From assembly GCA_950295325.1 (NCBI GenBank), contig OX485804.1, positions 8,000,001 through 8,060,000 on the forward strand: 60,000 nt of DNA, read 5' to 3'. Made by a program: the position numbers and the translations under genes. Shown piece by piece: positions 23,986 to 36,800 of the stretch. A model generated the notes under the pieces. The model saw only the letters and a program-made list of their open reading frames with translations. It made no database searches and had not been told where the DNA came from. Numbering within the stretch: the stretch's first letter is position 1; each line of letters opens with the position of its first letter. The stretch comes from Polytrichum commune (taxonomy: Eukaryota > Streptophyta > Polytrichopsida > Polytrichales > Polytrichaceae).

Positions 23986-25890
23986 CCATGATACTGCGTA
24001 ACAGTCCTGGTTCAAATTTTTGTGGCAAAACATGTACTATGTAATTTCTACTTACCTGCCCCTCCCATGGCAATCAGTCCGATTTGCAACATTACCCAAA
24101 TTGCAAAATTGCGGACCCCACCAGATTCCTTCCATTTTTGAAAGTGAATGACTTGTAGTTACAAAAATGGATGGAAAATAGAGTTCGTGGGCCGCGCCTG
24201 CTCTGTTTCCCGCCACGGTTCTTCGCTCCGAATTGGGAAGCGAGGGTGGCCTGTCGATGACTTCAGCAACATCTGCAGCGCGTTTCGAAAGGATCTCCAC
24301 TTGTACTCTCTGACTCTAATTCTACAAATTCTATTTTGAATGACTCGTATTTCAAAGGAATCCTTCTTTTTGTCAATGTGAGATCAATGATGGTGGCATA
24401 TTCTCAGGTTCGATGGGGATATGGGTGAACGCTCAATTCTGAAGGAAAGAAACACCATTGTCCATGTTAGTACCAGTTCACTCTTCTCCTTCTCTGTGTC
24501 TGCAAAGTTGGGTCAAATTCTCTTGACACAAACAGCTAGGGCCAAGAGACCAAATGGCCGACCATATGCTTCATCCTCCTCTTTTCTCTTTCGAGACCTT
24601 ATTCCTAAACATTGTAAGGCAAGGCTTCTATACAATAACCTTTAAGGCTCTTGTATCCAATTAGAAACTTTGGACCTACTGCATGAGTCTAGAGTTTTCA
24701 CTCACTTTGATGAATCGGAAGTGAACAAGAAAACGGTAGAACCATGAGGCTTTGTCTTTTCTTATGAAACACTATAATTGTAGTTATCCACTTTGCTCAT
24801 GCTAGTCCGTGGTTATTTACTATACCTATAAACCAACTATAGTTAATTTTATATTTTTTTCAATACATGTTAGGGAAAAACTATAATTATATGTATATAT
24901 ATGTTGATAACTAGGTTTTAGAACAACTATAGGTAACTACATTTTTGGCAAGTGAAATCACAAACAACTATAGTTACGAAAGGCAACTAGCCAACTGATA
25001 ATTGACTTGGTTGGTTAGTTGTCCAAGGTATGCAAGCTTTCACCATCCATGTTAAATAAAATGGACCAAAAACAACATGAACAAGTAACGTCTAAGTGTG
25101 AACGCAAAGTGGTTAGAAAAAGTACTCTTGGAACATAGAACTCGATGCATAGTCTTTGTCCTGCATACAAACCAACGATAGCACACTTTAAGTCACTTAC
25201 ACTGATCTGTGCAATTAGGTGGACCTGTAATATGTATCAACTACGCCAATTCCACTTTATTTTGAATATGTATTGCTACACTCACATGTATCAACTACGG
25301 TATTTGCCTCTCTCGTGCAAGTGCTTCTACATTCCCTTCATAGATATGGGCTCCACTTGAATTTGATACCTCTCTCTCTCCTTCATCAGTTCAATGTATT
25401 GGGAGCTTTGGGAACCCTAAAAACCTTATTTCTATTTTGTTTCCAAGAGCTTGGTATCAAGTGTAACCCCCTTCATAATCAAATGTGTCTACCTTATTAC
25501 TTGCATCCAAGAACATTCCTTGACTAAAATTCACTTGGGTTTGGGTATCTCATTGAGCAAATTCAATTACCATGATGATTGATGCAATCATAGTTGTTGC
25601 GTATAAATCATGGCCGCTAAAAACTCCATGTTGCCATAATTACATTGTTTACTTGCAATTCCCCCATGCTACATTACCTTGAGATTATCGACCGTGTAGC
25701 ACTTGGGTGGCATTTAGATGTGTGCAATTACCAATTCCTAGCATCCAACTACAAGGAATTGGTACTTGCACACATACACAATAGAATTTACTACCAAAGT
25801 CTTCATTTGAATAGAGAATAGCCATCCTCCATCATTGTACAAGGGAAACCATTCCCTTGGTGGTAGACAAAGGGTTTAAATGACTTAAAC
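23986..25890. other. No gene seen
   Basis: A more CpG-rich patch at 24,050-24,300 could be a promoter or 5' region of a minus-strand gene. The remainder is AT-rich, with repeated aactatag/aactatagtta words around 24,780-24,970. Confidence 0.4.
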
Positions 25891-25892
25891 AA

Positions 25893-26375
25893 TATTGTAG
25901 TTTTCTAGCAGCTTGGGCACCTTTATGCCTAATATTTAATTAGAGTGTGAAAGTAAGTTAGGCAGCCTCAATATAATATTAAAAAATTGGGCAGATTAAA
26001 AATAAAATAAAAATGAGTTAGACATTCATCCAAGTCATTTTTAAGATTCGTGGATGTTTTTCCTAATTTCATCTATGGCAGCTATGATTAACCTAAACAC
26101 TTTCCTAAACCAACATTTCTTACCCTAAAGTTTTTGTCTTTTACTTGTGTGCGAGGGTTTTGCTTGGCAACAAAATTTGCTTTGTTTTTTATGCTACTCT
26201 GTTGGGTTCCAGTGAATGTCACTTGCATTATCGTGATTTTAGACACTCTTTGATGGTTTTTCTTTTTTTCTTTTTTTTTTTGACACTCAATGAAATTAAT
26301 TTCCCAAAAATTTAGGCACCTCTAAAATTAATTACTCTTTGCCCGCGTTGCTAGAGAGCTTCAGTATTGGACTAG
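25893..26375 (+). mobile_element. MITE family 1, copy 1
   Basis: About 480 bases between inverted ends: left TGTAGTTTTCTAGCAGCTTG, right complement CTGAAGCTCTCTAGCAACGC. It is flanked by TA on both sides. Internal blocks (gtgaaagtaagttaggcagcc; atttaggcacctctaaa) reappear in inverse order at 29,506-29,950. It is short and non-coding, which fits a TA-target (Stowaway/mariner-like) MITE. Confidence 0.75.
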
Positions 26376-26867
26376 GTGAATGCATGGATATCAACAATCA
26401 ACATCAAAAATGGTATCAACAAAACCTATATGTGAGTATCAAATCTGTGATACCAAATATGATGGATATTTCAACATGAGTGAATCTTTATGAGTTGTCA
26501 TTTAAGTCAATACTAATCTAAACATATTGATATATGAGGACAAGATTACCCAAATATAAAATATTTTTTGCATGGTATATAGACATGAATCGTACTATCA
26601 AAACCAAAATGTCTTCAAATATCAATAGCCCACTATTATTGATTTTTTTGTGAAATCATCATTATAGACACCCGAATGATATCGAACAAAGACAACACCA
26701 GTCAAGGTAGTTGTACCCGGATGAACAACTGCTTCCTAATGCCAATCCCCTTGGTCAATGAAATTTGACCCAAAAATAGCTTCGACGTAATCTTGTGGCC
26801 ATTTGGATGAAAATAATTGGTCATGGATTTGGAAATGACAAAATATTGTCGTCAATGCACTAGGTCA

Positions 26868-27087
26868 ACTGTGAGATGATACACCCTAAACTCCGTAATG
26901 TCAACATCCATAATGTCACACACTCTCTAATATCCCGAAACCCTAGGGAATGGATGTTCGTAGTTTGAATCTCACTCCTTATTGTCACATTTCTCTCCCT
27001 TATATCATGAATTTTGTCATTAATGCAAACTACCAAAGAAGTCAACCCACACCCTCGCGTTGCGCCGTGTGTCAATATGTGGAGTGT

Positions 27088-27118
<31 letters not shown>

Positions 27119-27355
27119 TTCTTATTCTTATGCCACTTGTTGAATGTTGGTGTATGCATATGCCACATCGCCCAAGAAGGCCAAGTGGAGCAGACCACAC
27201 CATGCCATTAAAATGTTGCACTTTGTGTTATTCCATAGTGTTACGTGCTACAGTTTATCTATAGTATCACACATCCATATTAACACTAGAGAACTCCGTA
27301 ATATCACATGCACTTTGGTTGCCATAGGTGTGATACTACGGAGATTAGAATGTAA
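26868..27355. mobile_element. MITE family 2, copy 1 (with CTT microsatellite)
   Basis: Starts gatacaccctaaactccgta and ends ..ggtgtgatactacggagatt. Its body matches the element at 49,990-50,360 in inverse orientation (shared phrases include ttgtcacat..ctccc.tatatcatg and ttattccata). A (CTT)n run at about 27,088-27,120 expanded inside it. Confidence 0.7.
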
Positions 27356-27492
27356 TCATAAGTATGTTGCATGTCACCTAAAAAGTCCCAACCAAACTTG
27401 TAAAGGAACTAGAAATATTAACGGATGATTGAATGTTCTAACCTCATGTGCCAGTGTGTAAGCAGAGGATGATGAAAGTTGGACAACTCCTA

Positions 27493-27905
27493 GTTGAAGA
27501 TGGATGGATTGGAGTTAGACAACTCCAATTTTACAACATGTGCATTGGGGTTAGATAGCTCCGCATTTAGTGCATTGGAATTAGACCATTCCATATTGAG
27601 AACATGTGCACATGAGTTAGACAGCTCTCGATGAGATGAACTGGAGTTAGACCACTCCAAAGTTGGAAATATGAATGCCATTCATTGGAGTTAGAGAACT
27701 CTCAATGAATAGATAGCTCTAGTTGGAATTAGACAATTCCAACTAGAATAATGGTTGAATGAACCAAGTTGGCATTAGACAGTTCCAACTGGAATAAAGG
27801 ATGGGTGAATTTAGTTGGAATTAGACAGTTCCAACTAGGAGGAAGGATGGATTAATCCAATTGGAATTAGACAGTTCCAATTGGAAGAATGAGATTGAGA
27901 TAAAA
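27493..27905. repeat. Array of about ten short palindromes with an AGAC loop
   Basis: Each unit is an inverted repeat around a nearly constant TTAGAC centre: TTGGAGTT-AGAC-AACTCCAA, then TGGAAT..ATTCCA, TGGAGT..ACTCCA, AGTTGGAATT-AGAC-AATTCCAACT and so on. Spacing is 35-60 bases. Arms change together between units. Confidence 0.85.
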
Positions 27906-29505
27906 GATGGAAGAAGGTTCTAGAAGAACCAAAGATAGAAGATTCATAGTAGAACTAAAGAGATAGAGCTATGAATACTTCAACTCATCGTTTTGATTGA
28001 TAAGTATTAGTGTGAAAGTTGGTGATAAACCTATGAGAGGTTTGTTACATGACTACTACAAGGCATGGCATGCAAAGGACCATAACTAGTGAGCGTCAAA
28101 ATTAGTGGGACCGACATTAAGGTTGAGGCATTTGTAGTCAACCATGTCGATTTAACCGCTCACTAGAGAAATTGTAATGCCAATATGGATGAGATTTATT
28201 TTTAGGAGGCAAACGGAGTTAAGGTTTATGTGGTGGCGGCTTGTGATTAATTACCCTCGTAAATGGTTTGGCAATTGTCGTAGCCAAGAATTAGCATTTA
28301 GATGAGCATTTATGAGTTAACTTGTAGATTGATTGTATTTCCCCCTAAACTTTACCGCTTCAAAATTTGCACCAATTTCCATATTTGTGAAATGAAATGT
28401 GCATTATTTTTTGGATTTGGTTTACTTTACATGGAAAATAATCCCCATTTGTTACTCTTCTTGAGCATATGAAAACCCTTTATTTTATCAATTACAGATG
28501 CCTCAACCTTGTTGAACACAACTCGAGCTACAAAGCACAAGCAATCCACTTGTCATAAAGTGATAGGCAAACATGTCATAATGGGCAATGGATAGGACGC
28601 CTATGACATGATGATAAAATAGATGCATCTATATTGTAAAGGGCTCTCTTTTCCGATACAAAACAATTATTTTCTCCTCGGATATTGCCACATGTCATGT
28701 TCACATTCACCAAGACCCACTTGTATCCCACACAGAAACTACATTCTGACACATGTAAAGATTATATAAGGAGCCCTTTGCGGTACATTTATAGTTGTTC
28801 ATTTAGAATCCATAATCAAATGTTTCCAACTTGTTTCATCATGAGTCGTGAAACTTCCGGAGATTAATTTATTATGTAAAAATAATACTATATTGAAATA
28901 ACATCATCATTTTAACTAATGTCATGGTAATTGCATTACTTTGTTATTCTCTTATATCACATGCCACATTGCACTAGTAGGAAGCAATTTGTGGCATAAA
29001 GTCAACACATATAATATAGGGTAGTTTGGTTACACACCACTTACGTGCAAGAATTACATCTTAGGCTACCTCGAGGAAGTTTGTGACTGTACACGTCCAT
29101 GTTGAAATTGCATGATAATATGTCTCCTTTGCTCAAGAGCATCAAATATCACATGAAAGTCTAGGATTTTGATTTGAGAAACTATAGGTATAATATGCAA
29201 GACGTCATGTGAAAGACCTCCACAATTTGGTCAATGAACTTTGACCCCCTTTAGATTTATAGGCATATGAACGCCAAGTATGGAAACTTAGTCTCTCACA
29301 TGTACATATTGTCATATTATACAATGAATAATATTTGAAACCAAAATCTTCAATCAAGTCATCGTCTTAAAATTGGAGATAAATTATCACTAGGTACCCC
29401 AACTTGGGGATTCAAACTTTGGGACTATTAGATTTTAATGTAGACTATGTTGTAATGTCCCATGACATCTTTTGTTAGTTGATCTAAAAACACGGTTGGT
29501 AATAC
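27906..29505. other. No gene seen
   Basis: AT-rich intergenic DNA with no open frame above 60 codons that looks like protein. Confidence 0.5.
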
Positions 29506-29950
29506 CGTAGCTTTCTAGCAGCTGGGGCAAGAAAATAAATAGTTTTAAAGGTGCCTAAATTTATGGAAATTCGATTTTTTGAGTGTCCAAAAAAGAAAAA
29601 AACATTCAAAGAGTTCCTAAAATCACAATAAATGCAAGTGACATAGTCTCTCAAAAAGATCACTCCGTATAACTTTCACACAAAGCAAAACCCTGACATA
29701 CAAGTACAAGACAAAATTTAGGCTAATGAATGTTGGTGAAGGGATGTGTTTAGGTTAATCGTACCCGCCATAGGTGAAATTATGAAAACCATCCATGAAT
29801 TATAGAAATGACTTGGATGAATGTCTAACTTATTTCAATTTACTTTTGGAATATGCCCAATTTGAGAATATTAGTTTTTGGGTTGCCTAACTTACTTTCA
29901 CACTTTAATTAATTATTAGGCGGAAAGGTGCCCAAGCTACTAGAGAGCTA
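29506..29950 (-). mobile_element. MITE family 1, copy 2 (inverse orientation)
   Basis: Left end CCGTAGCTTTCTAGCAGCTG, right end complement CCGTAGCTCTCTAGTAGCTT, both flanked by TA. Body blocks match copy 1 in the opposite orientation. The terminal inverted repeats extend about 25 bases. Confidence 0.8.
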
Positions 29951-31202
29951 CGGTAGTAAATCCAAACATCAAAAAGGGCAATAGGATTGAGCTTCCATAT
30001 ATTGACAAAGGTGTGATCATGACATGTTGTACAATGTGTTGCACAATAATAACAACGGTGGGTGGCACATGACACATGGACAAGATGTATTCGTCGACCC
30101 AATTCATAATACACTTATTGTGAACCAACAAACAAAAAGTCTCTTGCCAAGTGCTTAGTGTGACATGCACCAATGACACTAGTGGTGCCACATCACACAC
30201 ACAATGCATGTAGGTTGTCAACGACCAAGAGGGTGGTGGTTTCAACATTCTCAGAGAGAGAGAGAAGAATCGTTGACCGAGGATTAGCGTGATTGAAATG
30301 CCCGTTCGACTTACCCTTGGTATTATACCCTCTGGGCATAATAACAGTGGTGCATGACTACTAACCCCTCTCGGGGTGGGCACTATAGTAACCAGGATAA
30401 CTAGGTGACCATGGATACTTAGCGGTTGGGTGATCTTTGCATTGGTGGTGTTAGCATGGTTGCGATGTTAGTAAGAGTATGTGTTTTGTGTTCCTTTGTT
30501 TGGTCGCCGGGTCATGGACTACTCAGTGGTGCATTAAATGAGGGGGTTAGTAGCATATGTTTGGTGGTTCGGGTTTTGATTGTGGATGGCCTCGTATGGG
30601 CATTGTATTATGGTGTTAGTGACTTGGCATGTGCTATGTGATTTTGCTTGACATGAAAGTATGGCCCACAACCCTTATCTTGGGTTGTAATGATTCCTTA
30701 GCTTTCGTTGGCATTTAATCTTTTCTTTTCATCCTAATTATTAATTTGTTGGCAGGTATTTGGGGTTATTATGGTGGTTGTGTGTCTGTTGGTAGTGGCT
30801 CGTTGTTTTTTATTCTCCTTTTGTGTAAGATTATGGACATAGCATATTGTATGGCAATAATATTAATTTCCTCGAATGTGTGTTTGATGTTTATCTTATG
30901 GATTTTAAATATTATTTCAATACTTCAACATTCTCACCTACAAGGTTAGGAGGGTGCCCTATCTATCTTTCATGTCCTTCCACACAAGTCTTGAGCTCGG
31001 CCTTGAGCTTGCAAGTTTGGTAGTCCAAGACAATACAATTTGAGCCGTTATAAAGGTAGAGGGTTTCAAAATCAAGGCCCTAAAATATTGCATGTTGTAA
31101 GTATAGTTAGTTGTAAAAGTATGGAGATGAACTTGGTTGAAATCCCCTAATGATAGCTTATTTAAGTGTAAGCGGAATGTTTTGGAAGGCTTCTTTAAGT
31201 GT
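29951..31202. other. No gene seen
   Basis: Frames at 29,940-30,383 (minus) and 30,426-30,641 (plus) exist but show no recognisable domain. Confidence 0.45.
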
Positions 31203-31207
31203 TAGGG

Positions 31208-32812
31208 CATGAGGCCAAACCACCCACCCTTAAGCGTCCTAGTCCGGGTGAGGGAATGGGGATCACATTCATGTTCACATAACTCCATCTTCCCAACTCC
31301 GTAAGAATCCATGACAATTCCCATTAATCATTGCACACCAATCCATTCCATGATAATATTACAAGCGTTGACAAACGTTCTTCTCTATTATCACAATCCT
31401 AACACACTCTATTACGACCCCCACATCACTCACATTCGAGCTCACCCACTAATCCTACTATCTAATACCTATTGTTCCCCCAACTTGATAATGAACTAGT
31501 TATCTAAATTAATACTATATAATAACCCAATTAACTAACTATCCATCTAATGTAGCTCTATGGGTTCCCCCCTTATATCACCTCGGTCAACCCCTTAGGC
31601 ATCTACTTAGATTCTTCGAAGCCCAGCCTAATTAGCTCCTCTCGGCAGCTGGAATCCCACTCTAGACAGCAGTCAGCCCTCGGCAGTTGCAATCTAACCC
31701 AGCCAGCAGTTGGTCTCGGCAACTGGAATCCCACTCCAGCCAGCAGTCGGCCCTCGGCAGCTGCAATCTAACCCAACCAGCAGTTGGTCCTTTGGCAGCT
31801 GCAATCTAACTCAGCCAGCAGTTGGTCCTTTGGCAGTTGCAATCTAACCCAGCCAGCAATTGGTCTTGGCAGCTGGAATCCCACTCCAGCCAACAATCGG
31901 CCCTCGGCAGCTGCAATCTAACCCAGCCAGCAGTCGGCCCTCGGCAGCTGCAATCTAACCCAGCCAGCAGTTGGCCCTCAGCAGCTGGAATCCCACTCCA
32001 ATTAGTAGTTGGCCCTCGGCAATTGGAATCCCACTCCAGCCAGCAATCAGCCCTCGGCAACTGCAATCTAACCTAGCTAGAGGTTGGCCCTCGGCAGCTG
32101 GAATCCCACTCCAGTAGGTAGTTGGGCCTTGGCAGCTACAATCTAACCCAGCCATCAGTTGGTCTCGGCAGATGAAATCTAACCCAGCCAGCAGTTGGTC
32201 CTTCGGCAGCTGCAATCTAACCCAGCCAGCAGTTGGTCTTGGCAGCTGGAATCCCACTCCAATCAGCAGTTGGTCTCGGCAGCTGCAATCTCACTCCTAA
32301 CTAACTGTCTACCTAATTCTATCAAGCCCCCTACTTAATTATCCTAACCAAGCCACTAATTCCACTAAGCCCCCACTAATTCCCACATTCCCCTCTAGCT
32401 CTAAGAGCTCAATTTTCCTTAGAGGAGGGAGAGAGAGAGAGAGAGAGGAGAAGAGAAAGAAGAGAGGAGAGGGCACCCAAGACCACAAACCCCTTAACCT
32501 TCTCCTACTTAGTAGGACCTTATCCTATCCACTAAACCCTCACCCCCTAAACCAACAAGAACATGTTCTAAATCAAACATTTAAATCCAAAGACCTTCCC
32601 CTTGCTTCATCAAACACTACTCACTTAATCAAAACACTCCCTAATGCCACTAAACTTCTAATTAACCACACAAAATAGGCTTAAGGCCTAAAACATAAAC
32701 CACACCAAGCCTCACTCTTTTTATACTTTTGATTGTTTCAACAACACTCCAAATGCAATTCTAAATAAATTCTAAACATAAAACAAATATGAGCAACCAT
32801 TTTGGGCTCATA
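31208..32812 (+). mobile_element. Solo LTR, copy A (1.6 kb)
   Basis: It is bounded by the 5-base target duplication TAGGG (31,203-31,207 and 32,813-32,817). It starts catgaggccaaaccacccac and ends tttgggctcata, which correspond to TG..CA ends in copy B (43,846-46,096) after a few substitutions. Shared internal blocks with copy B: cacccttaagcgtcc, ctctaagagctcaa followed by a GA-rich run, and ctcctacttagtagg. No internal retroelement genes are present, so it is a solo LTR left by recombination between two LTRs. Which strand is sense is not established; + simply follows the TG-start reading. Confidence 0.85.
31634..32295. repeat. Minisatellite inside solo LTR A, two alternating unit types
   Basis: About 18 units of 34-40 bases. 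One type reads cggcagctggaatcccactc, the other cggcagctgcaatctaaccc, each followed by a cagccagcagt(t/c)gg(t/c)c tail. Long open frames across it (84-100 codons) are produced by the repeat, not by selection for protein. Confidence 0.95.
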
Positions 32813-32989
32813 TAGGGGACCACCCTTTGTTTGTCTTTGGAGGCTACAAAAGTTTATCCTTATGTTTATTGGGCTTAATTTTATTCGGGATTGCACAAAT
32901 GGGGGGGGGGGATAGTGCTTACCTAAGCATATACATGTAGGTGGCACAGAAAACAAGAAGTTTTTTTTAGTTATATAAGATTCAAACAT

Positions 32990-32998
32990 GTTGGATTA
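32990..32998 (+). other. MULE target-site duplication, left
   Basis: gttggatta immediately precedes the left terminal inverted repeat and recurs right after the right one. Nine bases is the usual Mutator target duplication. Confidence 0.92.
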
Positions 32999-33034
32999 GG
33001 AGGACGCTAAACACCCCCCCACGAACTTCTAGGG
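32999..33034 (+). repeat. MULE terminal inverted repeat, left
   Basis: 36 bases identical to the complement of 47,190-47,225. It contains seven C in a row followed by ACGAACTTCTAGGG. Confidence 0.95.
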
Positions 33035-33180
33035 ATTCCCTCTGACAGCGCCAGGGCTGCCCGCGAGGTGACGACAGCAACGAAAACCTTCTCCGTCAAC
33101 TCCGCTTTCACGTCCATACACGTCCGCGGTGAAAGCGTATTCCAGGCAACAGATCCAGATCTGAATATATACGGGACCAC

Positions 33181-33595
33181 GTATACATATCTGCATAGCT
33201 AGTTCTACATACCCAGTTCTGCATACTCAGTTCTGCATATCTAGTTCCACATACCCAGTTCTGCATAGCTAGTTATACATACCCAATTATGCGTAGCTAG
33301 TTCCATACCCAGTTCTGCGTAGCTAGTTCCATATCCAGTTCTACATACCCAGTTCTACATACCCAGTTCTACAAATCAAGATCTACATAGCTAGTCCAAA
33401 AGATATAGTTCCACATAGCCAGTTCTATAAATCAATATATACATAGCTAGTCCTAAAGATATAGTTATACATAACCAGTTATACATAACCAGTTATACAA
33501 TAGAAGTTTTGCATTTCTACAGATCTGCACGGCTGCAGTTCTGCACTTCTACATATCTGCACGGCTGCAGTTCTGCACTTCTACAGATCTACATT
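33181..33595. repeat. Left subterminal array of the AGTTCTGCATA word
   Basis: About 30 degenerate units of 10-15 bases alternating cccagttctgcata, ctagttctacata, and in the last part gcagttctgcacttctacag. It lies between the left terminus and the transposase start, i.e. in its promoter region. Confidence 0.93.
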
Positions 33596-33865
33596 TGGCG
33601 TGATTTGCGGATCTAGGGTTTAAGGGTGTTGGAGCGACGACACACAGTTCTTTGCTCTGCGTGTGGTGGTTGAGGGTAGAGAGTCACTTATTCATTGGGC
33701 CTCGCTTTACTGATTTTGAGTTCTTTGCAATGCGATATACAGATTGTTGGATCGAATATTGAGGAATGAAAACCTTTAGGGGCATGTGAAGTTCTTCTGT
33801 ACTCCAAACTGCTGGTTTAGGGCTTGTTCTGAAATTGCCTTCATTGCACGCACTTTCCTTGCAAT

Positions 33866-36800
33866 ATGTCTCATCCTCCATACATTGTAGAGTCCGACGA
33901 TGACCTCCATGTACTTGCTCCTGCCACATTTCGTGCAACGCAGGCTGACCGTATAATTTCGCTGAGAGAGAGAGTCCAAAATCCTCCTCCAGGTCCATTT
34001 GCTATGGACGACTTGGTGTGGACCAACCACGTTTCTCAAGGCCAAGGGATACAGAAAACGTCTAAGCTGGCCGTCATTTTGTGGGATAGACTTGAGGATT
34101 TCATAAAGGGGGAGCAACAACATCCTCATTTCCCCTGCACTTTCAACAAGAACATAGTCCGTGTTAACTTGCCACACTCATTGCGAGCACCTCGTGCACA
34201 CAGTCCGGCAATTGTACTGAGGTTTGACATACTGCCTACATTGAAATAGGAACCACACAAATTTCAAGTTCTGCAGTTTAGGGTTTAGCATAATGTGCTC
34301 GGTAGGAAAATGGCTAAAATATGCATTTCATTGTACATTCAAAATTTGGTTATCCATGTTACATTGCAGGTACAGGTGCAACTTTGGCCCTGAAGACAAG
34401 AGTGATATCGTACCAGATGACATGCAAGCTCTACTGAAATCCACGCAAAAAAAAACAAACAGGCAATGGTGCACAAGGAGAAGCGGGGGAGGAAGGTAGT
34501 ACCTGAATATGATTTCTTCCCATTAACCACATCAATCCGTCCCAAGGCCACGCGCATTGGCAAGACAGTAGCAGGCTATTCGGTGAAGAGAGGGTGCCAA
34601 CGTTGTTTTGTTGCGAAAAAACCCTATCTGGACCACTCGTTGTGTTTGCTCATTTACGAAAATGCAGAACACCTGAATGCTGCTGGAGAACACTGTCATG
34701 GCACCATGGTCTGTGGCTTCAGATATGCTCTCAGTGCCGGTGTATCGGAGGAAATGAAACTTAAAATTGCTGAAATGCATGCCTATGGGTTATCCCCTGC
34801 CCAAATCATGCAACAACACACCAAAGAAGTGAGGGAGTTGGCACTCTCCAACGGTTTGGTCACACGTGACACCTTCTTGTTGCCGTCGGACATCAAGAAC
34901 ATATGCCGTAAGAGGGCGGAAGACCTTTGGGAGAAACACCCGTCTGACCCCATCAGCGTCCGTACGTGGGCAGCTGAGAATCCAGACAGCGTGTTCCACT
35001 ACCAGGAACACTCGCTAATGGACCTTAATTCTCAAACACAGGACGACTCACCTTTCACCATTGGCATACAAACTGAATGGCAACTTGAAATGATGGCAAA
35101 GTTCGGTCACAACAACGCTTTTTCCATTGACGCGACATTTGGCACGAGCCAGACTAGGGTGAGATGTTCTCCATGGCCTTCAGTGGATATAATAGGGACG
35201 CTTGCTACTACCTGTTGCCATTGTAAATTTGTTATCCTATTTGTATGAAACATTGTTTCACCACTGTTGTAACAATTATGTTCCACGTTTTCTACAGTAC
35301 CCACTCTACACTGTGATGGTGTTTGACGATTGGAGGAATGGCATACCTGTGGCCTTCTTTGTAATTTCGCGGACACGTGAACAAGACCTCCGCCCAGTTC
35401 TGCAAGCGCTGCATCACAGGGTCCAAACAGTCAACTCAGACTGGAATCCATCATCTATTATCGTTGACAATGCTCAAGCAAAAATTAATACGCTGGGGTA
35501 AGATAGTTTTTTTCCCTTTGTTCTGCATTCATTAAGTTGTATTGTCAAGTCGTGACGTACGTCTTTGACCACCTCATCCATCTGACACCTTCATATGCTC
35601 TGTGATTTTTGCAGCCTGGTGTGGCCCCAATCCAAAATCTTTCTGTGCTTGTGGCATGTCAAAAAGGCATGGGCAGAGAATGCAGTAAAGAAAATTTCCA
35701 ACGCTGCAGAACGCACCACTGTTCTGCAAATGCTTGGTGATATAATGTACGGCAAAGGTTGCAATGTTGACGATGATCCTGTCGACTGGGCCCTTTACCA
35801 ATTGGACAGGATATCAAACAGTCGTCCATTGGCAACTTCATTCATGAAATACATGAACGAGGTTTGGCGAGCCAAGACACCAATGTGGTGTGTTGGAGCT
35901 CGACGGATACCACATGCAGGACAGAACACTAACGCTGCTATTGAGTCTTACCATTGCAACTTGAAGAGTGTTCTAAACTCTGCCAAAGAGAGGTTTGTGG
36001 GTAGGCGCATGGATTGGCTTATATATCATCTGACGGGGGACATTTTGACTCATTATTGGTACAGTGTACAGTGCAAGGCATTCGGATTCATACGCAACAG
36101 GAAGCAAGAAGGTATTGTTGCATCTGCAATTATAAGAGCAAATGACATACCTGACACAAACGTCCTCATTTGTGAGGACGAGGATGTTGCATACGTTGGG
36201 TCTGTGAACAACCGCCTGAAGGTGTGGACCGTCAAGTGTCCGAACTCCGAATGGGCACAATGCGACTGCCTAGTCGCCAATGAGGGCATGATTTGCAAGC
36301 ACACCATCAAAGTCTTCAAGATGCTCCACCCTGGGATTGAGGATGGTGCTATAGTTCGTGAAGCAGGTACAAGACACGGAACCCAACGCGATACTTCTAT
36401 GAAGCATGTGTACGCGAGGCTCTCGCAACAAACAACTCAAATCCATGTTCCAGACGGCGTGGGCAGCCCCTTCGAAGTTGAAACTGTGGTGCAGGACAAT
36501 GTTCTGCAGTTGGATGTAGATGCAGAACACACCCCTCTAACTCCTGTGGAGCCTCTGTTTGTTGACTCTGAGAACCCCTCCCAGTTCTCAGCTCATGTTA
36601 CACATGTTGACCCCAACGCGGTTACACTTTCCCAGGAGAGTTCTTCACATGCAGCTCCTGCCGCAATTGCGCGATGCTTATATAATTCCCTTGCTCTGAA
36701 GGCCGATCAGCACCCTGTTCTGCAAAATCACTTGATTGCTGGCCTTAAGCACATTAGGGGCAAGCAGAACCAGCTCATAGCACAAGGTGTTGCACATACA

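Noticed and set aside
27014-27211. Poly-Phe/Leu frame
   Set aside because: Encoded by the CTT microsatellite within a MITE.
31806-32257. Three open frames of 84-100 codons
   Set aside because: They run through the minisatellite of solo LTR A. Unit lengths near multiples of three keep them open; no domain is present.
32901-32912. Long G run and the C7 tract in the MULE terminus as G-quadruplex signals
   Set aside because: A single G run without spaced partner runs does not define a quadruplex.
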